NCBI GenBank assembly: GCA_038363005.1
Contig: JBBQBI010000006.1
Coordinates: 124,001 to 188,000, forward strand
Origin: JAKOWB01 sp038363005
Lineage (GTDB): Bacteria > Pseudomonadota > Alphaproteobacteria > Kiloniellales > JACOMY01
Direction of reading: 5' to 3'
DNA: 64,000 nt
Under the pieces are notes generated by a model. The model was not told the origin of the DNA. It ran no database searches and saw only the letters and a program-made list of their open reading frames with translations. Below are positions 53,882-62,041 of this stretch, one piece after another (the first letter of the stretch is position 1; every line of letters begins with the position of its first letter). Both the position numbers and the translations under genes were made by a program.

Positions 53882-54817
53882 CTAGAGGCCCAGGCTCGAC
53901 TTCACCGCCGGCAGGCCGGCGGCACCGTCGAAGGTGGTGACCCCGTCCAGCCAGGCGTCGAGTGCGCCGGGATTGGCCTTCAGCCATTCGGTGGCGGCGG
54001 TCTCGGCATCGTCGCCAGCGGTCAGGATGGAGTCCATCATCGCGCCCTCGGCGGCCAGGTCGAACTTCAGGTTCGACAGCAGCTTGCCGACGTTCGGGCA
54101 TTCCTTGGCGTAGCCAGCGCGCACGTTGGTGACCACCGTGGCTTCACCGAAGCCGGTGTCGCCCATGCCGGTCAAATAGACCAGGTTCATGCGGCCCATG
54201 ATCGGATGCGGCGTCCAGCCGAGGAACACGATGGCTTCCTTGGCATCCATCGCCTTCTGCGCCTGGGCCAGCATGCCCTGCTCGGAAGACTCGACCAGGT
54301 CCCAGCCCTTCAGGTTGTTGGCCGGGTCGTCGATCATGCCGAGCACCAGGCGGTTGCCGTCATTGCCCGGCTCGATGCCGTAGATCTTCTCGTCGAAGTC
54401 CTTGGCGTGCTTCGACAGGTCGGACAGGTCCTTGATGCCCATGGCGGCGACATAGTCGGGCACCACCAGGCCATAGCCGGCACCGGTCAGGTTGGTGCCC
54501 AGGTCCTCGACCGAGCCATCGTCATGGAAGGGCTTCACGTCGCCCGCCATCGAGGGCATCCAGTTGCCCAGGAAGACGTCGATGTCCTTGTTCTTCAGCG
54601 ACTGATAGGTCACCGGCACGGACAGCAGCGTGACCTCGGGATCGTAGCCCAGAGCGTCGAGAATCACCGTGGCGATACCGGTGGTGGCCTGGATATCGGT
54701 CCAGCCCACGTCGGAGAAACGCACGGCCTTGCAGGAATCCGGTTCCGCCGCGGCGGCGGCATTGGCCAGTGTGGCCAGGGCCAGCACGCTGGTGGCACAG
54801 AGCATTTTGAAACCCAT
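53882..54817 (-). CDS. choX: choline-binding periplasmic protein (ChoX)
   Basis: A 311-residue secreted binding protein with a Sec signal (MLCATSVLALATLANAAAAA, cleavage near 24). Trp39 and Asp41 (DVGWTD), Trp86 (GNWMP), Tyr115 (GAGYG), Asn152 (GNDGN) and Trp201 (LGWTPHP) correspond, with a constant offset of four, to the residues I recall as the Sinorhizobium ChoX choline cage (Trp43, Asp45, Trp90, Tyr119, Asn156, Trp205). This supports choline over glycine betaine as ligand. ATG 54817 has GGAGG upstream; the longer frame is rejected. First gene of choXWV, divergent from betA. Confidence 0.94.
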   Translation of the reverse strand: MGFKMLCATSVLALATLANAAAAAEPDSCKAVRFSDVGWTDIQATTGIATVILDALGYDPEVTLLSVPVTYQSLKNKDIDVFLGNWMPSMAGDVKPFHDDGSVEDLGTNLTGAGYGLVVPDYVAAMGIKDLSDLSKHAKDFDEKIYGIEPGNDGNRLVLGMIDDPANNLKGWDLVESSEQGMLAQAQKAMDAKEAIVFLGWTPHPIMGRMNLVYLTGMGDTGFGEATVVTNVRAGYAKECPNVGKLLSNLKFDLAAEGAMMDSILTAGDDAETAATEWLKANPGALDAWLDGVTTFDGAAGLPAVKSSLGL

Positions 54818-55129
54818 GAGGGTCAGCCTCCTCTTCCCATGATGGCCCGGCTTCTCGCACGCCCGAAGTGCCGCCGGACCAGGCGCGTTCCGCGCCTTGA
54901 TTGATTTGTTTCGTGTCGCAAACGGCAAAGCCGCAGGGCCACGCGGACGTGTTCATTCAATCAGAACGGGCCAGCCACCGGAAGGCTGGACTGTTTGAGG
55001 CGGGTTCTTTGGCAGGCGCGACCTTTCTCGCTGCCCGTCATGCCCGGGCTTGACCCAGGCATCCAGAGACCGCAACAGAGACCGGGATCGCCGGGTCACG
55101 CCCGGCGATGGCGACGTAAGGAGCATGCA
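54818..55129. other. 312-bp divergent region between choX and betA
   Basis: It holds the promoters of choXWV (minus) and betA (plus). An AT-rich inverted pair, TTGATTGAT near 54898 and ATTCAATCA near 54955, stands out from the GC-rich background and recalls half-sites of BetI operators (TTCAAT/ATTGAA); this is a weak match. The betA-proximal third is a family B repeat. Confidence 0.45.
55036..55115. repeat. palindromic repeat, family B variant (CGTCATGCCCGGG type)
   Basis: Left arm CGTCATGCCCGGGCTTGACC, right arm CGCCGGGTCACGCCCGGCGAT ending GGCGAC, with a short variable centre. Its right end is directly followed by the betA ribosome-binding site (AAGGAG), so the repeat lies within the 5' leader or promoter. 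Confidence 0.85.
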
Positions 55130-56803
55130 ATGGCCAAGCAGGACTACGACTACATCATCGTTGGCGCCGGTTCGGCCGGCTGCGTCCTGGCGAACCGCCT
55201 GTCCGCCGATCCGGCGATCAAGGTGCTGCTGCTGGAGGCAGGCCCCGGCGACCGCACCTGGAAGATCCAGATGCCGGCGGCGCTGACCTATAACCTGATG
55301 AACGACCGCTACAACTGGTACTACAACACCGAGCCGCAGCAGCACATGGACGGCCGCACGCTCTATTGGCCGCGCGGCCGCGTGCTGGGCGGTTCCTCCT
55401 CGCTGAATGCCATGTGCTATGTGCGTGGCCACGCGCTGGACTATGACCGCTGGCAGGACGAGGGCGCCGAGGGCTGGTCCTATGCCGACTGCCTGCCCTA
55501 CTTCCGCCGCGCCGAGACCGCCAACGACGGCGTCGAGACCTACAAGGGTGCGCATACCTATCGCGGCAAGGACGGCCCGCTGCAGGTGACCACCGGCCCG
55601 GCGAAGAACCCGCTGTTCAAGGCCTTCGTCGAGGCCGGGCGCGAGGCCGGCTATCCGGTGACCGAGGACCAGAACGGCGAGATGCAAGAAGGCTTCGGCC
55701 GGATGGACATGACCATCCACCGGGGCCAGCGCCAGTCCACCGCCGTCACCTTCCTGCGACCCGCGCTGGGCCGGCCCAACCTGACGGTCGCCACCGGCGC
55801 CTTCACCACCAAGGTGGTGGTCGAGCGGGGCCGCGCTGTCGGCGTCGACTATGCGCAGGGCGGCCAGACGATCAACGCGCGTGCCGAGCGCGAGGTGATC
55901 CTGTCGGGCGGCGCCATTAACTCGCCACAGCTGCTGATGCTGTCGGGCATCGGCCCGGCCGAGCAGCTGAAGGCGCAGGGCATCGCCGTGGTGCAGGACC
56001 TGCCGGGCGTTGGCGAGAACCTGCAGGACCACCTGGAGCTCTGGGTGCAGCGCGTCTGCACGCAGCCGATCACGCTCTATTCCATCATGAAGGGCCTGCC
56101 GATGATCTGGGCCGGCGTGCGCTGGTTCCTCAATCGCAGCGGCCCCTGCGGCACCGCGCACCTGGAGGCCGGCGGCTTCATCCGCAGCCGCGCCGGCATC
56201 CAGCACCCCGACATCCAGTACCACTTCCTGCCGGCAGTGGTGACCAACCACGGCCGCGACCCCGGCACGCAGCATGCCTTCCAGGTGCACGTCGGCACCA
56301 TGCGCGCCAAGTCGCGCGGCTGGCTGCGCCTGAAGTCGGCCGACCCGCGCGTGCATCCGCTGCTGCAGCCGAACTACCTGGCGGAGGAGCAGGACCGCAT
56401 CGACCTGCGCGCCTGCGTGCGCCTGACGCGCGAGATCTTCGAGCAGGCCGCCTTCAAGCCCTTCGCCGGGCCGGAGTTGCTGCCCGGCAAGGACTGCACC
56501 AGCGACGCCGACATCGACGCCTATGTGCGCAAGTACGCCGAGACAGCCTATCACCCTTCGGGCACCTGCAAGATGGGCGTCGACGCGATGGCGGTGGTGG
56601 ACCCCAAGTGCCGGGTGCGGGGCCTGGAGGGGCTGCGCGTGGTCGACGCCTCGATCATGCCCTCGATCGTGTCGGGCAACCTGAACGCACCGACCATCAT
56701 GATCGGCGAGAAGGCCGCCGACATCATTTTGGACAAGGCACCGTTGGCACCGTCGAACGCCCCGGTCTGGATCAATTCCAACTGGCAGACCAGTCAGCGG
56801 TAG
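55130..56803 (+). CDS. betA: choline dehydrogenase (BetA, GMC oxidoreductase)
   Basis: A 557-residue FAD enzyme of the GMC family. The dinucleotide fold is at about 7-25 (YDYIIVGAGSAGCVLANRL), GMC signature 1 is WPRGRVLGGSSSLNAMCYVR, and signature 2 is GAINSPQLLMLSGIGP. The catalytic His is in AYHPSGTCKMG, with GNLNAPT near the end. It oxidises choline to betaine aldehyde and often on to glycine betaine. AAGGAG lies 6 bases before ATG 55130. BetB and BetI are not adjacent. Divergent from the choline importer, which fits a shared inducer. Confidence 0.94.
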   Translation: MAKQDYDYIIVGAGSAGCVLANRLSADPAIKVLLLEAGPGDRTWKIQMPAALTYNLMNDRYNWYYNTEPQQHMDGRTLYWPRGRVLGGSSSLNAMCYVRGHALDYDRWQDEGAEGWSYADCLPYFRRAETANDGVETYKGAHTYRGKDGPLQVTTGPAKNPLFKAFVEAGREAGYPVTEDQNGEMQEGFGRMDMTIHRGQRQSTAVTFLRPALGRPNLTVATGAFTTKVVVERGRAVGVDYAQGGQTINARAEREVILSGGAINSPQLLMLSGIGPAEQLKAQGIAVVQDLPGVGENLQDHLELWVQRVCTQPITLYSIMKGLPMIWAGVRWFLNRSGPCGTAHLEAGGFIRSRAGIQHPDIQYHFLPAVVTNHGRDPGTQHAFQVHVGTMRAKSRGWLRLKSADPRVHPLLQPNYLAEEQDRIDLRACVRLTREIFEQAAFKPFAGPELLPGKDCTSDADIDAYVRKYAETAYHPSGTCKMGVDAMAVVDPKCRVRGLEGLRVVDASIMPSIVSGNLNAPTIMIGEKAADIILDKAPLAPSNAPVWINSNWQTSQR

Positions 56804-56855
56804 GGCCAGCCAGCGCTAGGCGACGACGAAGCAGTCGGACTAGGGTCATGACGTC

Positions 56856-57689
56856 ATGACGCCTGCTTCCCTTGTTCGCCCCCCTGACGACTGGAAACCG
56901 CCGGCGAGCAGCTATGTCGTCTGCACCACGCCGCGGTCGGGTTCGACCTATCTCTGCCGGCTGCTGCGCGGTGCCGGCGACATGGGCCAGCCAGACGAGT
57001 ACTTCGGCGACGGACGCTACGATGCCGAGCGGCGCGCGGGCGCCGCTGCCTGGGTCGGCGCCGTGGTGGCCAAGGCCCAGACCCCCAACGGGGTGTTCGG
57101 CGTGAAGCTGTTCCCGCCGCATCACCTGGCACTGCGCACGGCTGGGGTGAGGCTGCCCGACTGGCTGCCGGGACTGACCCACGTGTATCTGCGGCGGCGC
57201 GACCTGTTGGGCCAGGCGATCTCCTTTGCCATCGCCACGCAAACCGACCACTGGGTCTCCTGGCGGCACCCGGAGCAAACACGCGAACCGCAATACGACG
57301 CCGGGCTGATCGCCCGTCTGCTGGACCGCCTGGTGGAGTGGGAAAGCTATTGGCGCCGCCACTTCGCGCTGAGCGGGGTGACGCCGCTGGAATTGGACTA
57401 TGAGGCCGTGGCAGCGGCGCCGCGGCTGGTGCTGGCGGACCTCCGGCAGCGCCTGGGACTGCCGCCGTCGGCCGCCATCGGCCAACCGTCGGAGCGGCGC
57501 CAGCCGGCACGCGTGCAGCGCACCAGCCGCAACGACGCCTGGCGCGCGCGCTTCCTGGCTGACCTGGCGCGGGATGGCTATGAGCTGCTCGACCGGCCGC
57601 GGCGCGCCCGCGCGGGGCTGGGGACCCTGGGTGACTGGATCGGCGGGCGCCTGATCCAGCCCTCCTTCCGCCCGCGGCGGAAGGGTTGA
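56856..57689 (+). CDS. Stf0-family sulfotransferase
   Basis: A 277-residue protein of the Stf0 family, first known as trehalose 2-sulfotransferase of mycobacteria. The PAPS-binding start is VVCTTPRSGSTYLCRLL (about 21-37), followed by GQPDEYF and VYLRRRDLLGQAISFAIATQ. The acceptor is unknown; in alphaproteobacteria these may sulfate a cell-surface sugar. It begins 52 bases after betA but shows no functional link to it. A second, unrelated sulfotransferase gene lies at 15261. Confidence 0.88.
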   Translation: MTPASLVRPPDDWKPPASSYVVCTTPRSGSTYLCRLLRGAGDMGQPDEYFGDGRYDAERRAGAAAWVGAVVAKAQTPNGVFGVKLFPPHHLALRTAGVRLPDWLPGLTHVYLRRRDLLGQAISFAIATQTDHWVSWRHPEQTREPQYDAGLIARLLDRLVEWESYWRRHFALSGVTPLELDYEAVAAAPRLVLADLRQRLGLPPSAAIGQPSERRQPARVQRTSRNDAWRARFLADLARDGYELLDRPRRARAGLGTLGDWIGGRLIQPSFRPRRKG

Positions 57690-57749
57690 CCGGCGCTATA
57701 ATCTCCGGCTGTATTGCTTTCCCGTTACACGCGTAATGATTACAATCGC

Positions 57750-58220
57750 ATGTCGATCGCCAACCGGACGCCGAGACTCCCTGCCCTGGCAAAGCGATGC
57801 GCCGCCGCGCTCCTGCTGACGCTGGTCAGCGTCGCGCCGCCGGCACTGGCGGATGGCGCTATCGGCGAGGGCACCCTGCATCTGCACCCTTCGGTGATGC
57901 AGGCCTACGCCAAATTCAAGTCCACCTACAACCCGACCTACTTCGCAGTGTCGACCAACGGCCTGGCCTATGGCTACGTCTACTGTCCGGATCAGGCCTG
58001 CATGGCCGGCGACAATCGCGCCGCGGCGATCAGGAGCTGCAGCCAGGTGCAGCAGCTCTATGCCGAGGAATTTCGCAAGAATGGCGCGGCCGGTCTCAAG
58101 GGCGAGTGCTTCATTTTCGCCAATTCCTCGCGCATCCTCTGGCAGGGCACGATCCTCGATATGGGCAAGGAAGACTGGCTCGAGTGGTTCAAGACCAGCG
58201 GCTTCCTGGTGGTCAACTAG
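57750..58220 (+). CDS. secreted hypothetical protein (156 aa)
   Basis: A protein with a Sec-type signal peptide (KRCAAALLLTLVSVAPPALAD, cleavage near residue 35) and a mature part of about 120 residues. It has four Cys in YCPDQACMAGD, RSCSQVQQL and GECFIF, enough for two disulfides, and the phrase STNGLAYGYVYCPDQAC resembles DUF4189-like domains. A GTAATGATTAC palindrome lies just upstream of ATG 57750. No family assignment is firm. Convergent with the MFS gene, 3 bases apart. Confidence 0.7.
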   Translation: MSIANRTPRLPALAKRCAAALLLTLVSVAPPALADGAIGEGTLHLHPSVMQAYAKFKSTYNPTYFAVSTNGLAYGYVYCPDQACMAGDNRAAAIRSCSQVQQLYAEEFRKNGAAGLKGECFIFANSSRILWQGTILDMGKEDWLEWFKTSGFLVVN

Positions 58221-58223
58221 CGA

Positions 58224-59429
58224 TCAGTTCGCCACCACTTCCTGCGGCGTGCGCGGTGTCGGCGCGGCGGCGTCGACGGTCACCGCCGGGCGGACGATCC
58301 AGCGATAGGCGACGAAGACCAGCAGCAGGGTGGCGATGGTCGCGGCATAGGCCCACAGCATGTAGGGGCCGAGGTGCTGGATCAGCCAGCCGGTGATCAC
58401 CGGGCCGCAGATCGAACCGACAGAGAAGAAGATCTGGAAGGAGCTGGAGGCGGCGACGTAGTGCTCCTTCGGCAGGCGGTCATAGGCATGCGCCACGGCC
58501 GAGTGATAGACCGACAGCATGTGCGCGCCCAACACCAGCGCGATGGCGACCAGCACAGGAAAGCCCAGTCCCAGTTCGCCCGACAGCGCCATCAGCAGAC
58601 TGAGGATCACCACCACGCCCAGCGCCCAGGCCAGCGCGACGCGGCGGCCGAAGCGGTCGCTCATGCGGCCGATCAGCCACATCAGCAGGAAGGCACCGAA
58701 GACATAGCTGCCCGACAGCAGCGAGACCTGCAGCAGGTCGAGGCCGATCTCCTGCGCGAAGATGGCCACCATGCCGAACAGTCCGCCTGACAGCAGCCCG
58801 CCGCCGACGACCGTGACCACGGCGAGTGGCGACTCGCGATAAAGCTGGCGCGCCGACAAGCGCTGCGCTGCCTTCACCTCGGGCTGCGGCAGGCGGGTGG
58901 AGACCACCGGCATGAGACCGGCCAGGATCAGCGCGGCGCAGAGCGAGAAGGCCAGGTTGCCACCCAGCGGCGTGGCGTTGATCAGCAGCTGGCCCAGGGT
59001 CAGCGCGAAGTAGTTGCTGGTGGCGTAGATGCCCAGCATGCGGCCGCGGTTCTGCGGCGTCGCCCGCTCGTTCAGCCAGGATTCGAAGACGATGTAGACC
59101 ACCGCGCTGGTGAAACCATAGACCGCGCGCAGCCCGGCCCAGACCCAGCCGTCGACAACCAGCGGAAAGGCCAGGGTGAAGATCGCCGCGGCGGCCGTGG
59201 CCAGCGACAGCGCCCGCACGTGGCCGACCGCGCCGATCAGGCGACGGGCATAGAAGCCGCCGACCAGGAAGCCGCCGGAGAAGGCGGCGCTGACCAGGCC
59301 GATGACCTCTTTTGGCGTACCGCTCTGGTTCAGGCTGAGTGTGACCGTCAGGCTGAGCAAGGAGTTGCCGAGCTTCATCAGCACGCTGCCCAGCAGCACG
59401 GCGAAGATGGCGGCGAGGATCTGGATCAC
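58224..59429 (-). CDS. MFS transporter (YcaD-like)
   Basis: A 401-residue carrier with about 12 hydrophobic helices. Typical MFS stretches are FESWLNERATPQNRGRMLGI in the cytoplasmic region and WLIGRMSDRFGRRVALAW in the second half. GTG 59429 gives a compact N-terminus (VIQILAAIFAVLLGSVLMK); the open frame further upstream is non-coding in character. It resembles the MFS protein at 61550 in layout and in the ESWLN and YLPKE/RLPKE segments, so the two are paralogues. Substrate unknown. Confidence 0.87.
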   Translation of the reverse strand: MIQILAAIFAVLLGSVLMKLGNSLLSLTVTLSLNQSGTPKEVIGLVSAAFSGGFLVGGFYARRLIGAVGHVRALSLATAAAAIFTLAFPLVVDGWVWAGLRAVYGFTSAVVYIVFESWLNERATPQNRGRMLGIYATSNYFALTLGQLLINATPLGGNLAFSLCAALILAGLMPVVSTRLPQPEVKAAQRLSARQLYRESPLAVVTVVGGGLLSGGLFGMVAIFAQEIGLDLLQVSLLSGSYVFGAFLLMWLIGRMSDRFGRRVALAWALGVVVILSLLMALSGELGLGFPVLVAIALVLGAHMLSVYHSAVAHAYDRLPKEHYVAASSSFQIFFSVGSICGPVITGWLIQHLGPYMLWAYAATIATLLLVFVAYRWIVRPAVTVDAAAPTPRTPQEVVAN

Positions 59430-59590
59430 TGTCGGGCGCGGCGGGCAACGGGCATGGCGCCGGCAGGATGCGACGCCGGGCGGCGCGCCGTCCAGCGCCG
59501 CGGCCTCAGGGCTCCCCTGCCGCCAGGGCGGGACGCTGGACGCCGCTCGGGGCGGCCTCCTAGCATGCTGGCCCAAGCTGCGAGGCGCCG

Positions 59591-60265
59591 ATGCAGGATC
59601 ATGACCAGGTAGCACTGCCCGACTGGCAGGAGTTTCCAGCCGAGGAGATGCAGCGCCGCGCCGCGGCCTTCCGCGACCAGATCGCCCGGCGCCATACGGT
59701 GCGCAGCTTCGCCCCCCGCCCAGTGCCGCGCGCGCTGATCGAGACCTGCCTGGCGGCGGCCGGCCGCGCGCCCAGCGGCGCCAACCACCAGCCCTGGTTC
59801 TTCAGCGTCATCGGCGACCCGGCGCTGAAACGCCAGGTGCGCCTTGCCGCCGAGGCCGAGGAACAGAGCTTCTATGCCGGCCGCGCTGGCGGCGAGTGGC
59901 TGAAGGCGCTGCGCCCGCTGGGCACCGACGCCGACAAGCCCTTCCTGGAAACCGCGCCCTGGCTGATCGCCATCTTCGCGCAGCGGCGCGGCGGCCCCGG
60001 CGCCGGCGAGGACCGCAAGAACTACTACGTCAGCGAATCGGTCGGCATCGCCACCGGCTTCCTGATCGCCGCGCTGCACCAGGCCGGGCTGGCGACCTTG
60101 ACCCACACGCCCAACCCCATGGGCTTCCTCAATCGCCTGTGCCGACGGCCGGACGACGAAAAGGCCTTCCTGCTGCTGGTCGTCGGCTACCCGGCGGCCG
60201 ACGCGACGGTGCCGCGCCACGCGCTGCGCAAGAAGAGCCTGGCGGAGATCAGCGCGTTTCTCTGA
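59591..60265 (+). CDS. nitroreductase-family flavoprotein, iodotyrosine deiodinase-like
   Basis: A 224-residue FMN enzyme. The family start is RRHTVRSFAPRPVP, then APSGANHQPWFF. The segment EEQSFYAGRAGGEW...DADKPFLE has Glu, Tyr four residues later and Lys 21 further on, the spacing of Glu157, Tyr161 and Lys182 that I recall for human iodotyrosine deiodinase, where they bind the amino-acid part of the substrate. The LATLTHTPNPMGFLN motif is also typical of that branch. It may act on halogenated or other tyrosine derivatives; the natural substrate in bacteria is not known. Flanked by two MFS paralogues. Confidence 0.85.
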   Translation: MQDHDQVALPDWQEFPAEEMQRRAAAFRDQIARRHTVRSFAPRPVPRALIETCLAAAGRAPSGANHQPWFFSVIGDPALKRQVRLAAEAEEQSFYAGRAGGEWLKALRPLGTDADKPFLETAPWLIAIFAQRRGGPGAGEDRKNYYVSESVGIATGFLIAALHQAGLATLTHTPNPMGFLNRLCRRPDDEKAFLLLVVGYPAADATVPRHALRKKSLAEISAFL

Positions 60266-60269
60266 CTCT

Positions 60270-61550
60270 TCAGACCGGCTGCGGCTCCGGCGGGCCGGCG
60301 GTGGCCACGCCGCCCTCGGAGGTGGTGGCACGCGGATCGAGTTCCGCGGCCACCGGCGACATGGCCGGCAGGTTCTTGAAGACCTCCTGCTGGCGCGCCG
60401 GCAGCGGCGTGCGCACCCGCATGCGGTAGAGGATGAAGAGGAACAGTGCCAGGCAGACCACGGCGAAGTAGCCGAAGAAGGCCGAAGCGCCGAGCCGCCC
60501 CATCACGAAGGAGCAGATCAGCGGCCCCGCCGTCGCGCCCATGGCATAGGACAGCAGCAGCCCGCCCGAGGCCGAGACATAGCGCTCCTTCGGGAGGTAG
60601 TCGAAGGCCTGCCCGGTGGAGAGCGGATAGACCACCGAGAAGGGACCGCCGCAGAAGGCCGCCAGCAGGGCGAAGGCCCAGAGCTGGCCGGTGATCTGCG
60701 GCAGGAAGATGCCCAGCGCCGACAGGCCGCCGGCCGCCACCACGGCCACCGCCATGACGCTGCGCCGGTCCAGCACGTCGCTCAGCTTGCCGATGGGGAA
60801 CTGCAGCAGGAAGCCACCGACCACCAGGGCCGAGAGGAAGACCGAGACGCCCCAGACATCGAACTGCACCAGCGCGGCATAGACCGCGCCCATGCCGTAG
60901 AAGCCGCCCATCAGCAGGCCGGAGGCGAAGGTGCCGACGACGGCCAGCGGCGAGATATGAAACAGCTCACGCAGCTTCAGCGGCTCCACCTTGGTGATGT
61001 CGGGCGCGCGCTCGCGCGTCATCACCACCGGCACCAGCGACAGCGAGATGATCAGGCCGCCGACCATGAAGGGTTCCAGCTTCCAGAACTCCCAGACGTT
61101 GACCAGCAGCTGGCCGGCAGTCATGGCGACATAGTTGGTCATCAGATAGATCGACAGCACACGCCCGCGCGTGGCGTTGGTCGAGGAGTCGTTGAGCCAG
61201 GATTCCATCACCGCGAAGAGGCCCGCGAGGCAGAAGCCGCAGAGCAGCCGCAGTGCGATCCAGGGCGCCACGTCGATCCACAGCGGATGCGCCAGCACCG
61301 TGGCGCAGACCACAGCGGCGAAGCCGGCGAAGGCGCGGATGTGGCCGAAGCGCATGATAACGCCCAGGCCGTACTTCGAGCCCAACATCAGCCCGGCGTA
61401 ATAGGACGACATCACCAGGCCGGTCAGCTCGGTCGGAAATCCAGCGCGCGCCATCGACAGCGGCAGCAGGATCGACAGCAGACTGGCGCCGATCATCAAC
61501 AGGCCGGTACCCAGCAGCACCGACGAGACCTGCCATAGGACTGTTAACAT
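60270..61550 (-). CDS. MFS transporter (YcaD-like), paralogue
   Basis: A 426-residue carrier with about 12 helices. It shares VMESWLNDSSTNATRGRVLS, PIGKLSDVLDRRSVMAVAVV and FDYLPKERYVSAS with the MFS protein at 59429. A charged C-terminal tail of about 45 residues follows the last helix. It converges on the deiodinase-like gene, 4 bases apart. Substrate unknown. Confidence 0.88.
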   Translation of the reverse strand: MLTVLWQVSSVLLGTGLLMIGASLLSILLPLSMARAGFPTELTGLVMSSYYAGLMLGSKYGLGVIMRFGHIRAFAGFAAVVCATVLAHPLWIDVAPWIALRLLCGFCLAGLFAVMESWLNDSSTNATRGRVLSIYLMTNYVAMTAGQLLVNVWEFWKLEPFMVGGLIISLSLVPVVMTRERAPDITKVEPLKLRELFHISPLAVVGTFASGLLMGGFYGMGAVYAALVQFDVWGVSVFLSALVVGGFLLQFPIGKLSDVLDRRSVMAVAVVAAGGLSALGIFLPQITGQLWAFALLAAFCGGPFSVVYPLSTGQAFDYLPKERYVSASGGLLLSYAMGATAGPLICSFVMGRLGASAFFGYFAVVCLALFLFILYRMRVRTPLPARQQEVFKNLPAMSPVAAELDPRATTSEGGVATAGPPEPQPV

Positions 61551-61847
61551 CCGCTCTCCCCGCCGCTGCGCGACCGCTGCTGCGCATTCGCGCGAGCCTA
61601 CGCGAAGCTATGACAGACCGCAGCCCCCTCGCTGTCCTGGGAAGCGCCCTGCCCTGCCGCAGGTACGACAGGCCGCGACCGCGACAGGCTGCCACAGGCC
61701 GTCGCCGTCGGGCCAGTTTTTGATCTGGATCAACGGCAGCGCGCTGCCCGAGCGGCGAAGCTTTTCGCGCCGACAAGCCGTCGGCATTCCGGGGCAGCCC
61801 GGGCGCGCTTTGCCCGGTGCCCAGCGGATCGAATGGGAGGCTCTGTC

Positions 61848-61952
61848 ATGGAAACGATCGATCTCGCCTACCTGGGCTTGGTCCTTGTCAGCTTCGCCGC
61901 CTTCGCGGTCGGGCTGTTCATCCAGTCGTTGCGCGGCAACGCCCGGACGTAG
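61848..61952 (+). CDS. small single-span membrane protein (34 aa)
   Basis: A 34-residue peptide with one hydrophobic helix at about 7-26 (AYLGLVLVSFAAFAVGLFI) and a basic tail (RGNART). It has GGGAGG 9 bases before its ATG and a clear intrinsic terminator 48 bases after its stop. This set of signals makes it a likely real gene although it is very short. It resembles accessory single-span proteins of membrane complexes in shape only; no partner can be named. Confidence 0.65.
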   Translation: METIDLAYLGLVLVSFAAFAVGLFIQSLRGNART

Positions 61953-61999
61953 CCGGCAGGGCGTCCCGCTTCCTTCCGTTTGCCATAACCCCACCTCAA

Positions 62000-62033
62000 C
62001 GGCGGGCACCGTCAGGCGCCCGCCGCTCTTTTT
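62000..62033 (+). terminator. intrinsic terminator after the 34-aa gene
   Basis: An 8-bp stem, CGGCGGGC (62000-62007) against GCCCGCCG (62018-62025), with a 10-base loop and the tail CTCTTTTT. It also lies at the end of the convergent Ldh-family gene. Confidence 0.85.
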
Positions 62034-62041
62034 CGTGCGCC

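Noticed and set aside
53432..54904. 490-residue plus-strand open frame opposite choW and choX
   Set aside because: Antisense shadow of two well-supported genes.
57685..57702. TTGACC ... TATAAT as a promoter before the 156-residue secreted protein
   Set aside because: The two hexamers are only about 6 bases apart, far from the 16-18 needed; at most the TATAAT is a -10 with no -35.
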